Below the pieces are notes generated by a model. That model ran no database searches, was not told the origin of the DNA, and saw nothing but the letters and a program-made list of their open reading frames with translations. The position numbers and the translations under genes are program-made. From positions 1 to 7,857 of the forward strand of contig CAAEOZ010000154.1 of the NCBI GenBank assembly GCA_900757715.1: 7,857 nucleotides of DNA, given 5' to 3'. Below are positions 1 to 5,487 of this stretch, piece after piece. Source of the stretch: an uncultured Veillonella sp. (GTDB taxonomy: Bacteria > Bacillota > Negativicutes > Veillonellales > Veillonellaceae). Position 1 is the first letter of the stretch. Each line of letters begins with the position of its first letter.

Positions 1-2
1 AA

Positions 3-65
3 TTTTGTCAAACTCAATTGATGTTGGGAAAAACATTTAGTTCATTGGTCGCAAGAACGGCCTAG
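3..65 (+). CDS. possible 3' end of an upstream gene (partial)
   Basis: An open frame enters from the left edge and ends at TAG 63-65, encoding about 20 residues ending in SSLVARTA. The product cannot be recognised. The main support is indirect: the stop codon is fused to the Shine-Dalgarno site of the next gene (TAGGAGG, 63-69). The same arrangement occurs at two secure gene junctions in this window (1524-1530 and 2745-2751). The other two forward frames close earlier, at 19-21 and 38-40. If real, the gene would be co-transcribed with the flavodoxin. It could equally be non-coding leader sequence, and this short stretch cannot decide it. Confidence 0.3.
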   Translation, partial: FCQTQLMLGKTFSSLVARTA

Positions 66-75
66 GAGGTACAAG

Positions 76-495
76 ATGATTGGTGTAATTTTTTGGTCCG
101 GTACAGGCAATACAGAACGCATGGCTTATGAAGTAGCTGAAGGTATTAAAGCTGCAGGTCAAGAAGTTGAAGTAAAATCCGTTTCTGAAGTATCTGTTGA
201 TGAAGCAGCAGCTTATGAAAAATTAGCTCTTGGCTGTGCTGATATGGGTGCAGAACAATTAGAAGAAGGCGAATTTGAACCATTTTACACTGAACTAGAA
301 GGCAAGTTGAGTGGTAAAAAAATAGCGATCTTTGGCTCCTATGGTTGGGGTGGCACTTGGTTGGAAGACTGGGGCACTCGAATTAAAGATGCTGGTGGCG
401 AATTAGTGGCTGATGGCGTAGCAATCTTGGGCGAACCTGATGATGATGGTAATGCACAATGCCAAGAATTAGGTAAAACATTAGCAAATGCTTAA
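76..495 (+). CDS. short-chain flavodoxin
   Basis: This is a 139-residue FMN-binding electron carrier, presumably cytoplasmic, that can replace ferredoxin in anaerobic redox reactions. The FMN phosphate loop is SGTGNT at residues 8-13. The two loops flanking the flavin ring are GCADMGAE (53-60) and GSYGWGGTW (87-95), and W91 matches the position of the aromatic residue that stacks on the flavin in Megasphaera elsdenii flavodoxin. Length and layout match that short-chain type, which lacks the long-chain insertion. The stretch EEGEFEPF (63-70) is also typical. The 55-56 pair is Ala-Asp, where I recall Pro-Ala in the M. elsdenii protein. The start is set by AGGAGG at 64-69, six bases before ATG. 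A strong terminator follows, so it belongs to a transcription unit separate from the purine-type cluster. No promoter is evident in the 75 bases upstream. Confidence 0.95.
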   Translation: MIGVIFWSGTGNTERMAYEVAEGIKAAGQEVEVKSVSEVSVDEAAAYEKLALGCADMGAEQLEEGEFEPFYTELEGKLSGKKIAIFGSYGWGGTWLEDWGTRIKDAGGELVADGVAILGEPDDDGNAQCQELGKTLANA

Positions 496-540
496 TTTGA
501 TTTCAACTACTAAATAAATACTAATAGTTAATAATAAAAA

Positions 541-579
541 GGCTGTAATGACGATAATTCGTTATTACAGCCTTTTTTT
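541..579 (+). terminator. intrinsic terminator after flavodoxin, possibly bidirectional
   Basis: A 14-bp stem (541-554 with 559-572, one G-U pair at 550/563) closes a four-base loop (555-558) and is followed by seven T residues (573-579). Nine pairs at the base, GGCTGTAAT with ATTACAGCC, are perfect. Five A residues (536-540) precede the stem, so it could also stop transcripts arriving from the right. It lies 45 bases after the flavodoxin stop. Confidence 0.95.
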
Positions 580-642
580 CATGTACTTATGATTGATATG
601 ATAAAGCAAAGGTCATTAAAAATTTTAATATCGTTAAGTGAA

Positions 643-658
643 TGTGATGAAAATCATA
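643..658. promoter_or_regulatory. candidate Crp/Fnr-family binding site
   Basis: TGTGA-N6-TCATA differs from the classic Crp consensus TGTGA-N6-TCACA at one position. The inner core, TGAT-GAAA-ATCA (645-656), also resembles the Fnr half-site pair. It is centred near 650.5, about 115 bases upstream of the predicted main start of transcription. It is only about 59 bases upstream of the start expected from a second TATAAT at 698-703, which has no recognisable -35 box. The surroundings are AT-rich, so chance occurrence is a real possibility. Confidence 0.3.
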
Positions 659-730
659 ATATTTATTTATCTTTATCTCTATTTGTGTATATAAGCGTAT
701 AATTATAAATAACTTTAATGCATAATTATA

Positions 731-759
731 TTGCATTTTTGTACACATAGCCCTATAAT
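731..759 (+). promoter_or_regulatory. sigma-A-type promoter for the regulator-ygeX-ygeY operon
   Basis: A perfect -10 box, TATAAT (754-759), lies 17 bases downstream of TTGCAT (731-736), which keeps the TTG of the -35 consensus. Transcription would begin near 766, leaving a leader of roughly 128 bases before the regulator. It is the best promoter match in the intergenic region and the only one I can support for the whole downstream cluster. The start site is inferred, not measured. Confidence 0.65.
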
Positions 760-769
760 TTAGTTAAAG

Positions 770-790
770 AACCTAACAAAAATTTAGGTT
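770..790. promoter_or_regulatory. inverted repeat at the start of the operon transcript; candidate operator
   Basis: AACCTAA (770-776) and TTAGGTT (784-790) are perfect 7-base inverted repeats separated by seven bases. They lie roughly +5 to +25 relative to the predicted start of transcription. A dimeric repressor bound here would block initiation or early elongation, so it is a reasonable operator for the adjacent PAS-HTH regulator. As RNA it would form only a weak A-U-rich hairpin with no T tract, so it is not a terminator. Confidence 0.4.
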
Positions 791-867
791 GATACAAAAA
801 TAGTTAGGGTTAATTTTATATTAGCTATTAACTGGGCTGGCGTTATTTAAACTGGAAAGGTTAACCC

Positions 868-897
868 ATGACATTGGAAGAGGGGTTATTTCAATGA
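868..897 (+). CDS. possible 9-residue leader peptide overlapping the regulator start
   Basis: ATG at 868 opens a nine-codon frame, MTLEEGLFQ, whose TGA (895-897) overlaps the regulator ATG as ATGA (894-897). GGAAAGG (854-860) ends seven bases before this ATG and could serve as a ribosome site. If translated, it would couple initiation of the regulator to ribosomes ending the small frame. The frame contains the regulator's own Shine-Dalgarno site (GAGGGG, 880-885), so a translating ribosome would occlude that site. It may be fortuitous, since very short frames are common. Confidence 0.25.
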   Translation: MTLEEGLFQ

Positions 898-1526
898 GTA
901 CATTAGAGCGAATAAAAGTCATAGCCCATGGATTAGCGGCGCAATTTGGCCCATCCTGTGAAGTATTGATTCATGATTTACAAGGGGATATCAATTCGTC
1001 TCTTGTATATATTGAGAATGGAACTATAACTAATCGACATGTTGGTGATGGTCCATCGCATGTGGTTTTAGATGTGCTGAGTCATGACGATGGTAGCGAG
1101 GGTAGATTTGGTTATCTCACAAAAACTAAAGATGGCCGAATATTAAAATCTTCTACCATGTATATTCGTGATGATACAGGTCGTATAGCATACTTGTTGG
1201 GGATTAACCAAGATATAACAGAGTTTGTTTTGATGCATCGGCTTTTGGATAGTCTGGTCAATACAGGTCAGGAAGATGCAGGATCTGTTGAAAAAATTAC
1301 GACGAGTGTATCGGAACTATTAGATGATTTATTACTAGATGTAGAACGTATAGTTGGTAAACCAGGACCATTGATGAATAAGGTGGAACGCTTAAAAGCT
1401 ATTACCTATTTAAACGAAAAAGGGGCTTTTCTTATCTCGAAGTCTTCTGAGAAGATAGCAGAGTATTTTAATATTTCTAAGTTTACTCTTTATAGTGATT
1501 TAAATACTGTAAAGGAAGAATCCTAG
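894..1526 (+). CDS. YheO/DauR-like PAS-HTH transcriptional regulator
   Basis: This 210-residue protein has the two-part layout of the YheO/DauR family. The N-terminal YheO-type PAS sensor (about 5-112) has the signature GPSCEVLIHDL (19-29), ENGTITNRHVGD (41-52) and a closing GINQDIT (103-109). The C-terminal helix-turn-helix domain (about 165-207) includes AITYLNEKGAFLI and the DNA-contacting stretch SEKIAEYFNISKFTLYSDL (185-203). It is first in the operon, nine bases before ygeX, so it probably controls the cluster and itself. The sensed ligand cannot be read from sequence; a purine-pathway intermediate is a guess. The start follows GAGGGG (880-885) by eight bases. It uses the rare codon ATA several times while the enzymes downstream largely avoid it, which fits low expression. 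E. coli places the unrelated sigma-54 activator YgeV at its cluster. Confidence 0.9.
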   Translation: MSTLERIKVIAHGLAAQFGPSCEVLIHDLQGDINSSLVYIENGTITNRHVGDGPSHVVLDVLSHDDGSEGRFGYLTKTKDGRILKSSTMYIRDDTGRIAYLLGINQDITEFVLMHRLLDSLVNTGQEDAGSVEKITTSVSELLDDLLLDVERIVGKPGPLMNKVERLKAITYLNEKGAFLISKSSEKIAEYFNISKFTLYSDLNTVKEES

Positions 1527-1535
1527 GAGGCAAAT

Positions 1536-2747
1536 ATGGAACGAATTCAGTGGAAACGTAATACGATGGCACCATCAAGTGACAAGTTTCTGTCCGTTAT
1601 GGATGTTAGAGAGGTTAAGAAAGCTAAAGCGTTTCATGAAAGTTTTCCACAATATAGCATTACTCCACTTGTATCGCTTAAGAATTTAGCATCTCATATC
1701 GGTGTTGATGCACTCTTTGTAAAAGATGAATCTTACCGATTTGGCCTTAATGCATTTAAGGTATTAGGCGGTTCCTATGCGATGGCAAAATATGTGGCGC
1801 AACAAACTGGTAAAGCTGTTGAGGATGTACCATATGATGTATTAACATCTGCAAAATTAAAAGAAGAGTTTGGTCAAGCTACATTTTTTACTGCAACTGA
1901 TGGTAACCACGGTCGTGGTGTAGCATGGGCAGCCAATAAATTAGGTCAAAAATCTGTAGTATTTATGCCAAAGGGCTCTACAGAATATCGTAGAAAACAA
2001 ATCGAAAACGAAGGCGCTACCGTAACAATCGAAGACTTCAACTACGATGAGTGTGTACGCTTAGCAACTAAAAAGTCTAAAGAAGTTCCTAACGGTGTTG
2101 TAGTTCAAGATACTGCATGGGAGGGTTATGAAGAAATTCCAAACTGGATTATGCAAGGCTATGGCACAATGGCTATGGAAACAGCAAATCAATTAGAAGC
2201 TGATAATTGTAAAGTTCCTACACATGTATTTGTACAAGCTGGTGTAGGCTCCCTTGCCGGTTCTGTAGTGGGTTACTTCACTAATCTATACAGCAATGTG
2301 GCTAAAAAACCTAAATTAGTTGTTGTAGAAGCGGCAGCAGCAGCTTGTTTATACAAAGGCGCTGTAGCTGATGATGGTAAACCTCGTATCGTAGAAGGTG
2401 ATTTAGAAACAATTATGGCAGGTTTAGCTTGTGGTGAACCGAACACGGTTTCTTGGGATATTTTAAGAAATCATGCAGATGTATTCGTTTCTGCGCCTGA
2501 CTGGGTGGCACGTTTAGGCATGCGCGTTGGTGGTGCACCAATTAAAGGCGATACTCCAATTACTACTGGTGAGTCTGGTGCAGTTCCATTAGGTCTTGTA
2601 ATGGCAATTATGACGATGTCGGAATATGAAGACTTACGGAAAGAGTTAGAATTAGATGCGTCTTCAAAGGTACTCTGTTTCTCCACTGAAGGTGATACGG
2701 ATCCTGAAAGATATAAAAACATTATGTGGTATGGTGAAGATCGTTAG
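1536..2747 (+). CDS. ygeX: diaminopropionate ammonia-lyase (PLP-dependent)
   Basis: YgeX (also called DpaL) is a cytoplasmic fold-type II PLP enzyme that converts 2,3-diaminopropionate to pyruvate and two ammonia. The PLP lysine is K75 in RFGLNAFKVLGG. The substrate-side stretch TATDGNHGRGVAWAA (119-133) carries D122, and VVQDTAWEGY (189-198) carries D192. These correspond to catalytic D120 and D189 of the E. coli enzyme. The PLP phosphate loop is AGVGSLAG (235-242). MAGLACGEPN (294-303), GESGAV (345-350) and STEGDTD (383-389) complete the family signature. The 403 residues compare with about 398 in E. coli, so it looks intact. AGGAGG (1525-1530) overlaps the regulator's TAG stop and lies five bases before ATG, implying co-transcription. 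In the proposed purine pathway this is the step that yields pyruvate. Confidence 0.97.
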   Translation: MERIQWKRNTMAPSSDKFLSVMDVREVKKAKAFHESFPQYSITPLVSLKNLASHIGVDALFVKDESYRFGLNAFKVLGGSYAMAKYVAQQTGKAVEDVPYDVLTSAKLKEEFGQATFFTATDGNHGRGVAWAANKLGQKSVVFMPKGSTEYRRKQIENEGATVTIEDFNYDECVRLATKKSKEVPNGVVVQDTAWEGYEEIPNWIMQGYGTMAMETANQLEADNCKVPTHVFVQAGVGSLAGSVVGYFTNLYSNVAKKPKLVVVEAAAAACLYKGAVADDGKPRIVEGDLETIMAGLACGEPNTVSWDILRNHADVFVSAPDWVARLGMRVGGAPIKGDTPITTGESGAVPLGLVMAIMTMSEYEDLRKELELDASSKVLCFSTEGDTDPERYKNIMWYGEDR

Positions 2748-2759
2748 GAGGCATTAATT

Positions 2760-4070
2760 ATGGATTTACAAGCAATTAAACAAGCAGCGGCAACTTATGG
2801 CCCAGCGATGACAAAGTTTTTACGTGAGATCGTAGCATTTCCAGGAGAAAGTGCTGAAGAAAAAGATCATGTAAAACGTATAGAACAAGAAATGAAAGAT
2901 CTAGGATTTGATGAAGTTGAAGTGGATCCTATGGGGAATATTCTCGGATATATGGGCACAGGGAAAACTCTCATTGCCTTTGATGGACATATTGATACAG
3001 TTGGTATTGGCAATCGTGACAATTGGGATTTTGATCCATATGATGGTTTCGAAGACGAAACTAAAATTGGTGGCCGTGGCGTATCTGACCAATTGGGTGG
3101 TATTGTATCCGCTGTATACGGCGCTAAGATCATGAAAGATTTAGGCCTTCTTAACGACAAATATCGAGTACTTGTTGTAGGTACAGTTCAAGAGGAAGAT
3201 TGCGATGGTCTTTGCTGGGAATACATGATTAAAGAACGCAATATACATCCTGAATTCGTAGTATCCACTGAGCCAACTGATGGCGGTATCTACCGCGGTC
3301 AACGTGGTCGTATGGAAATCCGCGTAGACGTACAAGGCGTATCTTGCCATGGTTCTGCGCCGGAACGCGGTGACAACGCTATCTATAAAATGGCAGATAT
3401 TCTTCAAGACATTCGTGATTTGAATGCTAATTCTGCCGATGAAAGCACAGCAATTAAAGGTCTTGTTAAAATGCTTGACCCTAAATTCAACCCTGACCAT
3501 TACGAAGAAGCTCGCTTCTTAGGTCGCGGTACAGTAACTACTTCCCAAATTTTCTATACTTCTCCAAGCCGTTGTGCAGTAGCTGACTCCTGTGCTATTT
3601 CCTTGGATCGTCGTATGACTGCTGGTGAAACTTGGCAAAGTTGTTTGGCAGAAATTGAAGCGTTGCCACATGTTAAAGAATATGGTGCGAAAGTATCCAT
3701 GTACGAATATGCTCGTCCATCTTGGACTGGTTTAACCTATCCAATCGAATGCTACTTCCCAACATGGGTAATTCCTAAAGATCATAAAGTAACAGAAGCT
3801 TTGGAAGAAGCATACACTAGCTTATATGGCAATGAACGTATTGGTGCAGAAGATACAGTTGAAATGCGTAAAGCTCGCCCATTAACTGATAAATGGACAT
3901 TCTCCACAAATGGTGTATCTATCATGGGTCGTAATGGCATTCCTTGTATTGGCTTCGGTCCTGGTGCAGAAGCACAAGCACATGCTCCTAACGAAATTAC
4001 ATGGAAACAAGATCTTGTAACATGTGCTGCTGTATATGCATTATTACCATCTGTATACTGCAAAGACTAA
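2760..4070 (+). CDS. ygeY: YgeY-type M20 peptidase-family hydrolase
   Basis: This 436-residue zinc-dependent amide hydrolase belongs to the M20/ArgE/DapE family. Metal-site residues are visible: H77 and catalytic-site D79 in FDGHIDT, the bridging D110 in GRGVSDQLGG, the general-base and metal pair E145-E146 in QEED, E171 in STEPTDG, and the late histidine H408 in AQAHAPNE. The inserted dimerisation domain (about 182-300) begins near RGRMEIRVDVQGVSCHGSAPERGDNAIYK. It lies 12 bases after ygeX, with AGGAGG (2746-2751) fused to that gene's stop, so the two are translated from one message. The substrate is unproven. Context favours removal of an acyl or carbamoyl-type group from a diaminopropionate derivative. 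The cytoplasmic location is inferred from the lack of a signal peptide. It is somewhat longer than E. coli YgeY (about 403), without an obvious extra domain. Confidence 0.93.
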   Translation: MDLQAIKQAAATYGPAMTKFLREIVAFPGESAEEKDHVKRIEQEMKDLGFDEVEVDPMGNILGYMGTGKTLIAFDGHIDTVGIGNRDNWDFDPYDGFEDETKIGGRGVSDQLGGIVSAVYGAKIMKDLGLLNDKYRVLVVGTVQEEDCDGLCWEYMIKERNIHPEFVVSTEPTDGGIYRGQRGRMEIRVDVQGVSCHGSAPERGDNAIYKMADILQDIRDLNANSADESTAIKGLVKMLDPKFNPDHYEEARFLGRGTVTTSQIFYTSPSRCAVADSCAISLDRRMTAGETWQSCLAEIEALPHVKEYGAKVSMYEYARPSWTGLTYPIECYFPTWVIPKDHKVTEALEEAYTSLYGNERIGAEDTVEMRKARPLTDKWTFSTNGVSIMGRNGIPCIGFGPGAEAQAHAPNEITWKQDLVTCAAVYALLPSVYCKD

Positions 4071-4140
4071 TATCATGTTCTGTGAATTAGATCTATTTAA
4101 TACGGGAATAATTATAACATAGTTGATAACTACAAATTTA

Positions 4141-4174
4141 ATATGGTACCTCCCCATTTGATGAGGTACCATAT
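4141..4174. repeat. perfect 12-bp inverted repeat between ygeY and ygeW
   Basis: ATATGGTACCTC (4141-4152) and GAGGTACCATAT (4163-4174) are perfect inverted repeats around a ten-base loop. No T tract follows on either strand, so it does not look like an intrinsic terminator. It sits in the middle of the 155-base gap between ygeY and ygeW, the largest gap within the cluster. It could be an RNA hairpin that protects or processes the message, or an operator for a dimeric regulator. I found no convincing -35/-10 pair in the gap; TATAAC at 4113-4118 is the nearest -10-like element. Confidence 0.75.
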
Positions 4175-4225
4175 AAAGTTAGATCCTAAGTAGCCCTTTA
4201 GGGAATTGAAAGAGAGGACTTACAG

Positions 4226-5419
4226 ATGACAGACTTCAATAAAAGTATTGAAACTTTACAAAAATTAGACGTTAGCAAAATGTACGGCGAAGATTTCTTC
4301 TTAACTTGGGAGAAATCTGATGATGAATTGCAAGGTGTTTGGGCAGTAGCTGATGCATTACGTGCTCTTAGAGAACGCAATATTTCTACTAAAGTATTTG
4401 ACAGCGGTCTTGGTATTTCTTTATTCCGTGATAACTCTACAAGAACACGCTTCTCCTTTGCTTCCGCTTGTAATTTGCTAGGTCTTGAAGTTCAAGATTT
4501 AGATGAAGGCAAATCTCAAATCGCTCACGGTGAAACAGTTCGTGAAACAGCTAATATGATTTCCTTTATGGCAGATGTTATCGGTATTCGTGATGATATG
4601 TATATCGGTAAAGGTAATGCTTATATGCATCAAGTTTCCGATGCAGTTAAAGAAGGTCATGAGGATGGTGTACTAGAGCAACGCCCAACACTTGTAAATC
4701 TACAATGTGATATCGATCATCCTACACAAATCATGGCTGATACAGCTCATATCATCAAAGAATTCGGTGGTGTAGAAAACCTTAAAGGTAAAAAGATTGC
4801 TATGACGTGGGCGTACTCTCCATCCTATGGTAAACCTTTATCCGTACCTCAAGGTGCTATTGGCTTATTTACTCGTCTTGGTATGGAAGTTGTATTAGCC
4901 CATCCAGAAGGGTATGAAGTAATGCCGGAAGTTGAAGAAATCGCTAAGAAACAAGCGGAAGCTAGTGGTGGTTCATTCCGTAGAACTAACGACATGAAGG
5001 ACGCTTTCAAAGATGCAGACATCGTATATCCTAAGAGTTGGGCTCCATTCGGTGCAATGGAAAAACGTACTAAATTGTATGGTGAAAACGATCATGAAGG
5101 CATTAAAGCATTAGAAAAAGTTCTTCTTGAAGAAAATGGTAAACATAAAGATTGGGCATGTACGGAAGAGATGATGAGTCTCACAAAGGACGGTAAAGCT
5201 CTTTACTTACATTGCTTACCAGCAGATATTACAGGTGTAAGTTGTGAAGAAGGCGAAGTAGACGCAACAGTATTTGATCGCTACCGCATACCTCTTTATA
5301 AGGAAGCAAGCTACAAACCATATGTTATTGCAGCTATGATTTTCCTTAGCAAATTTAAAAATCCTGTAGAAACCTTAAAAGAATTAGAACGGAAGGGAAC
5401 CGAACGAGTTCAACCGTAA
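4226..5419 (+). CDS. ygeW: YgeW-type knotted carbamoyltransferase
   Basis: This 397-residue protein belongs to the aspartate/ornithine carbamoyltransferase superfamily and matches the E. coli YgeW subgroup over long stretches. The carbamoyl-phosphate site is FRDNSTRTR (67-75). YgeW-specific sequence follows in DLDEGKSQIAHGETVRETA (91-109). HPTQIMAD (165-172) and HCLPADITGVSCEEGEV (329-345) supply the remaining phosphate-site and C-terminal signatures. The region TWAYSPSYGKPLSVPQG (194-210) replaces the ornithine-binding SMG motif of true ornithine carbamoyltransferases, so the acceptor is different. The natural substrate of YgeW was long unknown; in a degradative cluster it probably runs as a phosphorolysis, giving carbamoyl phosphate from a ureido compound. 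AGAGGA (4213-4218) lies seven bases before ATG. The neighbouring carbamate kinase is the natural consumer of its product. Confidence 0.97.
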   Translation: MTDFNKSIETLQKLDVSKMYGEDFFLTWEKSDDELQGVWAVADALRALRERNISTKVFDSGLGISLFRDNSTRTRFSFASACNLLGLEVQDLDEGKSQIAHGETVRETANMISFMADVIGIRDDMYIGKGNAYMHQVSDAVKEGHEDGVLEQRPTLVNLQCDIDHPTQIMADTAHIIKEFGGVENLKGKKIAMTWAYSPSYGKPLSVPQGAIGLFTRLGMEVVLAHPEGYEVMPEVEEIAKKQAEASGGSFRRTNDMKDAFKDADIVYPKSWAPFGAMEKRTKLYGENDHEGIKALEKVLLEENGKHKDWACTEEMMSLTKDGKALYLHCLPADITGVSCEEGEVDATVFDRYRIPLYKEASYKPYVIAAMIFLSKFKNPVETLKELERKGTERVQP

Positions 5420-5430
5420 AGTAAAGTTTA

Positions 5431-5458
5431 GGGGCCATCCGTATTGATGGCTCCTTTT
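5431..5458 (+). terminator. hairpin with short T tract between ygeW and carbamate kinase; probable partial terminator
   Basis: A nine-bp stem (5431-5439 with 5446-5454, one G-U pair) encloses a six-base loop and is followed by TTTTATTCTT. It starts 11 bases after the ygeW stop. The T tract is interrupted, so termination is likely incomplete. This would lower expression of the carbamate kinase and ssnA relative to ygeW, since no good promoter is visible in the 68 bases between ygeW and the kinase start. Confidence 0.7.
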
Positions 5459-5487
5459 ATTCTTAATAGTTTGTTATGAGGCATAAC

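Larger units (their letters stand above)
580..893. other. AT-rich intergenic region and leader of the catabolic operon
   Basis: Together with the terminator, this is the only non-coding stretch above 300 bases in the window. I see no credible protein gene in it apart from a possible 9-codon leader ORF. It is very AT-rich up to about 770 and holds, in order, a Crp/Fnr-like palindrome (643-658), a sigma-A-type promoter (731-759), an inverted repeat (770-790) and a leader of about 125 bases. In the leader, GGGTTAA (807-813) is complementary to TTAACCC (861-867). No known riboswitch could be recognised; the purine-riboswitch core was looked for and not seen. Confidence 0.7.

Noticed and set aside
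615..629. AT-only inverted repeat ATTAAAA-A-TTTTAAT
   Set aside because: In such AT-rich DNA this is expected by chance and would form no stable structure.
580..893. Purine or other known riboswitch upstream of a purine-type operon
   Set aside because: The conserved loop-loop and junction elements of the purine riboswitch are not visible, and there is no terminator hairpin with a T tract in the leader.
3141..3500. Reverse-strand open frame of 119 codons within ygeY
   Set aside because: It lies entirely inside a well-supported M20 hydrolase gene, has no recognisable motif and no ribosome site in support; it is a shadow of the forward coding sequence.
3782..4063. Reverse-strand open frame within the 3' part of ygeY
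   Set aside because: It overlaps the conserved C-terminal metal-site region of ygeY and shows no independent coding evidence.
5476..5487. Four-residue upstream extension of the carbamate kinase starting at ATG 5476
   Set aside because: No ribosome site precedes it, while GAGG at 5478-5481 is properly spaced for ATG 5488, where the family's usual N-terminus begins.
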